Below are positions 5,886-5,956 of a stretch of DNA of 5,956 nucleotides, piece after piece. Source of the DNA: Lachnospiraceae bacterium UBA7110. Its GTDB lineage: Bacteria; Bacillota; Clostridia; Lachnospirales; Lachnospiraceae. The notes below the pieces were generated by a model. It searched no databases. It saw nothing but the letters and a program-made list of their open reading frames with translations, and had not been told where the DNA came from. Position numbers and translations under genes: made by a program. Position 1 is the first letter of the stretch. Each line of letters opens with the position of its first letter. The stretch covers positions 57,879-63,834 of the forward strand of contig DKYC01000067.1 of NCBI GenBank assembly GCA_002492295.1. The letters run 5' to 3'.

Positions 5886-5909
5886 AACGCAAGCTGCTGG
5901 GCTTGCGTT
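5886..5909. repeat. 9-bp inverted repeat, possible weak terminator or regulatory hairpin
   Basis: AACGCAAGC (5886-5894) and GCTTGCGTT (5901-5909) pair perfectly around TGCTGG. Only TGTTC follows on the plus strand and no T-run follows on the minus strand, so it is not a convincing terminator. It stands just upstream of the tandem repeat and CIRCE site and could insulate the next operon. Confidence 0.5.
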
Positions 5910-5910
5910 T

Positions 5911-5930
5911 GTTCACAAAAAGTTCACAAA
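5911..5930 (+). repeat. Tandem GTTCACAAA repeat with 11-bp period
   Basis: GTTCACAAA occurs at 5911-5919 and again at 5922-5930. The 11-bp spacing puts both copies on about the same face of the helix, as for a regulator binding side by side. It lies directly before the CIRCE half-site. It does not match the CtsR heptad repeat (GGTCAAA type). Confidence 0.45.
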
Positions 5931-5935
5931 TTTTA

Positions 5936-5956
5936 TTAGCACTCCCTATTGACGAG
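5936..5956 (+). promoter_or_regulatory. CIRCE operator (HrcA binding site), truncated by the window edge
   Basis: TTAGCACTC (5936-5944) is an exact match to the left arm of CIRCE. A 9-nt spacer, CCTATTGAC, follows, and the last three bases are GAG, the expected start of the right arm GAGTGCTAA. Arm, spacer length and the beginning of the second arm all agree. HrcA represses chaperone operons (hrcA-grpE-dnaK-dnaJ or groES-groEL) through this site. TTGACG at 5949-5954 inside the element could be the -35 box, so bound HrcA would block the promoter. The controlled genes lie outside. Confidence 0.85.

Larger units (their letters stand above)
5804..5956. other. Intergenic region upstream of a probable heat-shock operon
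   Basis: No protein gene is visible. An ATTATAAT stretch at 5831-5838 contains a TATAAT on either strand but has no -35 partner, so it is weak as a promoter. Further right come a hairpin (5886-5909), a GTTCACAAA tandem repeat (5911-5930) and the first part of a CIRCE operator (5936-5956). Confidence 0.6.

Noticed and set aside
1..5956. CRISPR arrays, tRNA or rRNA genes, insertion sequences
   Set aside because: No regularly spaced repeats, no cloverleaf or rRNA-like sequence and no transposase-like protein were seen on either strand.

Overview
The window looks like chromosomal DNA of a Gram-positive Clostridia-type bacterium, probably a Lachnospiraceae-like gut Firmicute. The signs are moderate GC, strong AGGAGG ribosome binding sites, sigma-A-like TATAAT boxes, a MoxR/DUF58 operon of Firmicute style, and a CIRCE heat-shock operator at the right edge. 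The taxonomic placement is inference; no marker gene is present.

Left half, minus strand (about 1-2180): one probable three-gene operon read leftwards. Its order is a short-chain dehydrogenase/reductase of the 3-alpha-hydroxysteroid-dehydrogenase type (1321-2109), a 110-residue NTF2/SnoaL-like protein (970-1302), and the N-terminal 309 residues of a SulP-family anion transporter that runs off the left edge (1-927). Gaps are 18 and 42 nt. A TATAAT box at 2153-2158 is the likely promoter.

Middle (2110-2440): a 331-nt divergent intergenic region. It holds the minus-strand promoter and, towards the plus-strand genes, an unusually structured stretch. A perfect 11-bp inverted repeat overlaps an extended -10 box. 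The same 10-bp word occurs a third time just before a run of Ts, so the leader RNA could fold into a three-way junction ending at a U-tract. This is the most unusual part of the window.

Right half, plus strand (2441-5753): a tightly coupled three-gene operon of a MoxR AAA+ ATPase, a DUF58 protein and an eight-helix membrane protein with a DUF4129-like tail. It ends at a strong intrinsic terminator (5765-5803). The layout matches the widespread MoxR-DUF58-transglutaminase cluster, but the third protein has no transglutaminase domain. The ATPase probably remodels or inserts a factor into the DUF58/membrane partner at the cell envelope; the substrate cannot be read from the sequence.

Right edge (5804-5956): no gene. 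It holds a 9-bp-stem hairpin, a tandem GTTCACAAA repeat and a CIRCE operator cut off after its first half, so an HrcA-regulated chaperone operon probably begins just outside.
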